DNA of 64,000 bases from Paraglaciecola algarum (GTDB lineage: Bacteria > Pseudomonadota > Gammaproteobacteria > Enterobacterales > Alteromonadaceae), in assembly GCF_021532655.1 (NCBI RefSeq), contig NZ_JAKGAS010000005.1, positions 186,001 to 250,000 of the forward strand, read 5' to 3'. The notes beneath the pieces are model-generated. The model saw only the letters and a list, made by a program, of their open reading frames with translations, searched no databases and was not told the origin of the DNA. A program made the position numbers and the translations under genes. Positions 63,605 to 64,000 of the stretch are shown in pieces; the stretch's first letter is position 1; each line of letters begins with the position of its first letter.

Positions 63605-64000
63605 TTATGTATATTTTGCGCTAATTTTATCTACTAGACCTGCACCATCACTGCGATGGTCGCTGGTAGCCTCCACTTGACCAGTGCTCGACAATACAAT
63701 TGCCCCAGCATGACCCATTAATTCATTTACTTTATCTACTGATCTAAGCTGATGACCTTTGTCTATTAAGTCTTTACCTAAATCTGCAAACAAATCTTGT
63801 TCCATTTTTAAGTCGTGCTCGTCACTGCCCCAAGTTCGACCTAATAACCAGCGGCCTTTATTTACCGACTCAGTTAAACTCAGGTTGTCATATAAATAGC
63901 GACTAATAATCGCGGCTTGAGTTTGTGGTTGGCCTTCACCGCCCATAGTGCCGTAGCTCATTCTGCGGCCATCATTTAATACGGCAAACGCTGGATTCAG
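63605..64000 (-). CDS. Gamma-glutamyltransferase family protein, N-terminus beyond the window
   Basis: The last 131 residues of a gamma-glutamyltransferase-like protein; the frame is open to the right edge (LNPAFAVLNDGRRMSYGTMGG). The MGGEGQPQTQAAI segment and the C-terminal ATSDHRSDGAGL are characteristic of the small subunit of this Ntn-hydrolase family. The autocatalytic threonine lies outside the window. Such genes accompany urate/allantoin degradation clusters in several proteobacteria, where their substrate is unclear. It is followed by the TauE/SafE gene after 35 nt. Confidence 0.85.
   Translation of the reverse strand: MNPAFAVLNDGRRMSYGTMGGEGQPQTQAAIISRYLYDNLSLTESVNKGRWLLGRTWGSDEHDLKMEQDLFADLGKDLIDKGHQLRSVDKVNELMGHAGAIVLSSTGQVEATSDHRSDGAGLVDKISAKYT

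Noticed and set aside
1..64000. tRNA, rRNA, CRISPR array, prophage, replication origin
   Set aside because: I looked for cloverleaf and CCA ends, regular direct repeats with spacers, integrase or phage genes and DnaA-box clusters and saw none I could support.

Overview
The window (about 40% GC by eye, densely coded) looks like a chromosomal segment of a marine gammaproteobacterium of the Alteromonadales, probably Alteromonadaceae of the Glaciecola/Paraglaciecola/Alteromonas type. The basis is gene order and protein character: rapA-rluA, glnA-ntrB-ntrC divergent from bipA, rppH-ptsP-thyA divergent from mutH, yacG-zapD-coaE-pilD-pilC-pilA-nadC, ampDE-pdhR-aceE-aceF-lpd, and ygiF/ygiM-like neighbours. 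The genus is inference. No rRNA, tRNA, CRISPR array, prophage or intact transposase gene was seen.

Layout. 1-7.8 kb: the 3'-truncated end of a PhyH-type dioxygenase gene, a PIN-PhoH ATPase, RapA, RluA, a DUF3530 protein that seems to start at ATT, and a small conserved hypothetical. 7.8-15.7 kb: AmpG permease, an operon of a receiver-CheC protein with a PAS-GGDEF protein whose signature is degenerate, ThyA, PtsP, RppH and MutH (lgt is not in its usual place between ptsP and thyA). 15.8-17.7 kb: a frameshifted trypsin-like protease, then a gene-free stretch with repeats and a 374-bp element with 25-bp perfect terminal inverted repeats beside ntrC. 17.7-24.7 kb: the nitrogen regulon core (ntrC, ntrB, a DUF4124 protein, glnA with a sigma-54 promoter) and bipA. 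24.7-30.5 kb: a LrgA/LrgB pair, DUF1697 protein, secreted hydrolase, peroxiredoxin-glutaredoxin, YacG, ZapD and CoaE. 30.7-35.5 kb: pilD, pilC and pilA without pilB, nadC and a retropepsin-like protease, separated by nested palindromic repeats. 35.6-44.4 kb: ampD, ampE and the PdhR-controlled pyruvate dehydrogenase operon.

44.9-52 kb: a secreted barrel-like protein, an acetolactate-synthase-like/aldehyde dehydrogenase pair, CYTH and SH3 proteins, and a 3-hydroxyisobutyryl-CoA hydrolase. 52-59 kb is the most interesting part. It holds a receiver-TPR protein, a 1264-residue hybrid kinase whose first 135 residues match the plant/cyanobacterial ethylene-receptor membrane domain (all five key binding residues present), and a divergent receiver-GGDEF diguanylate cyclase with intact active and inhibitory sites. 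Together they suggest a sensory route, possibly for ethylene, into c-di-GMP signalling. 59-64 kb: a purine-breakdown cluster (allantoate amidohydrolase, adenine deaminase, ureidoglycine-glyoxylate-type aminotransferase, TauE/SafE permease, gamma-glutamyltransferase-like protein cut by the window edge).

Several dispersed repeat families sit between genes: two diverged 231/232-bp elements sharing terminal inverted repeats (24777-25007 and 52022-52253), ACCACAGAG/CTCTGTGGT palindromic repeats around coaE, pilD and nadC, and GAACGAAGTGAA-type short motifs near 17.2 kb and 44.5 kb.
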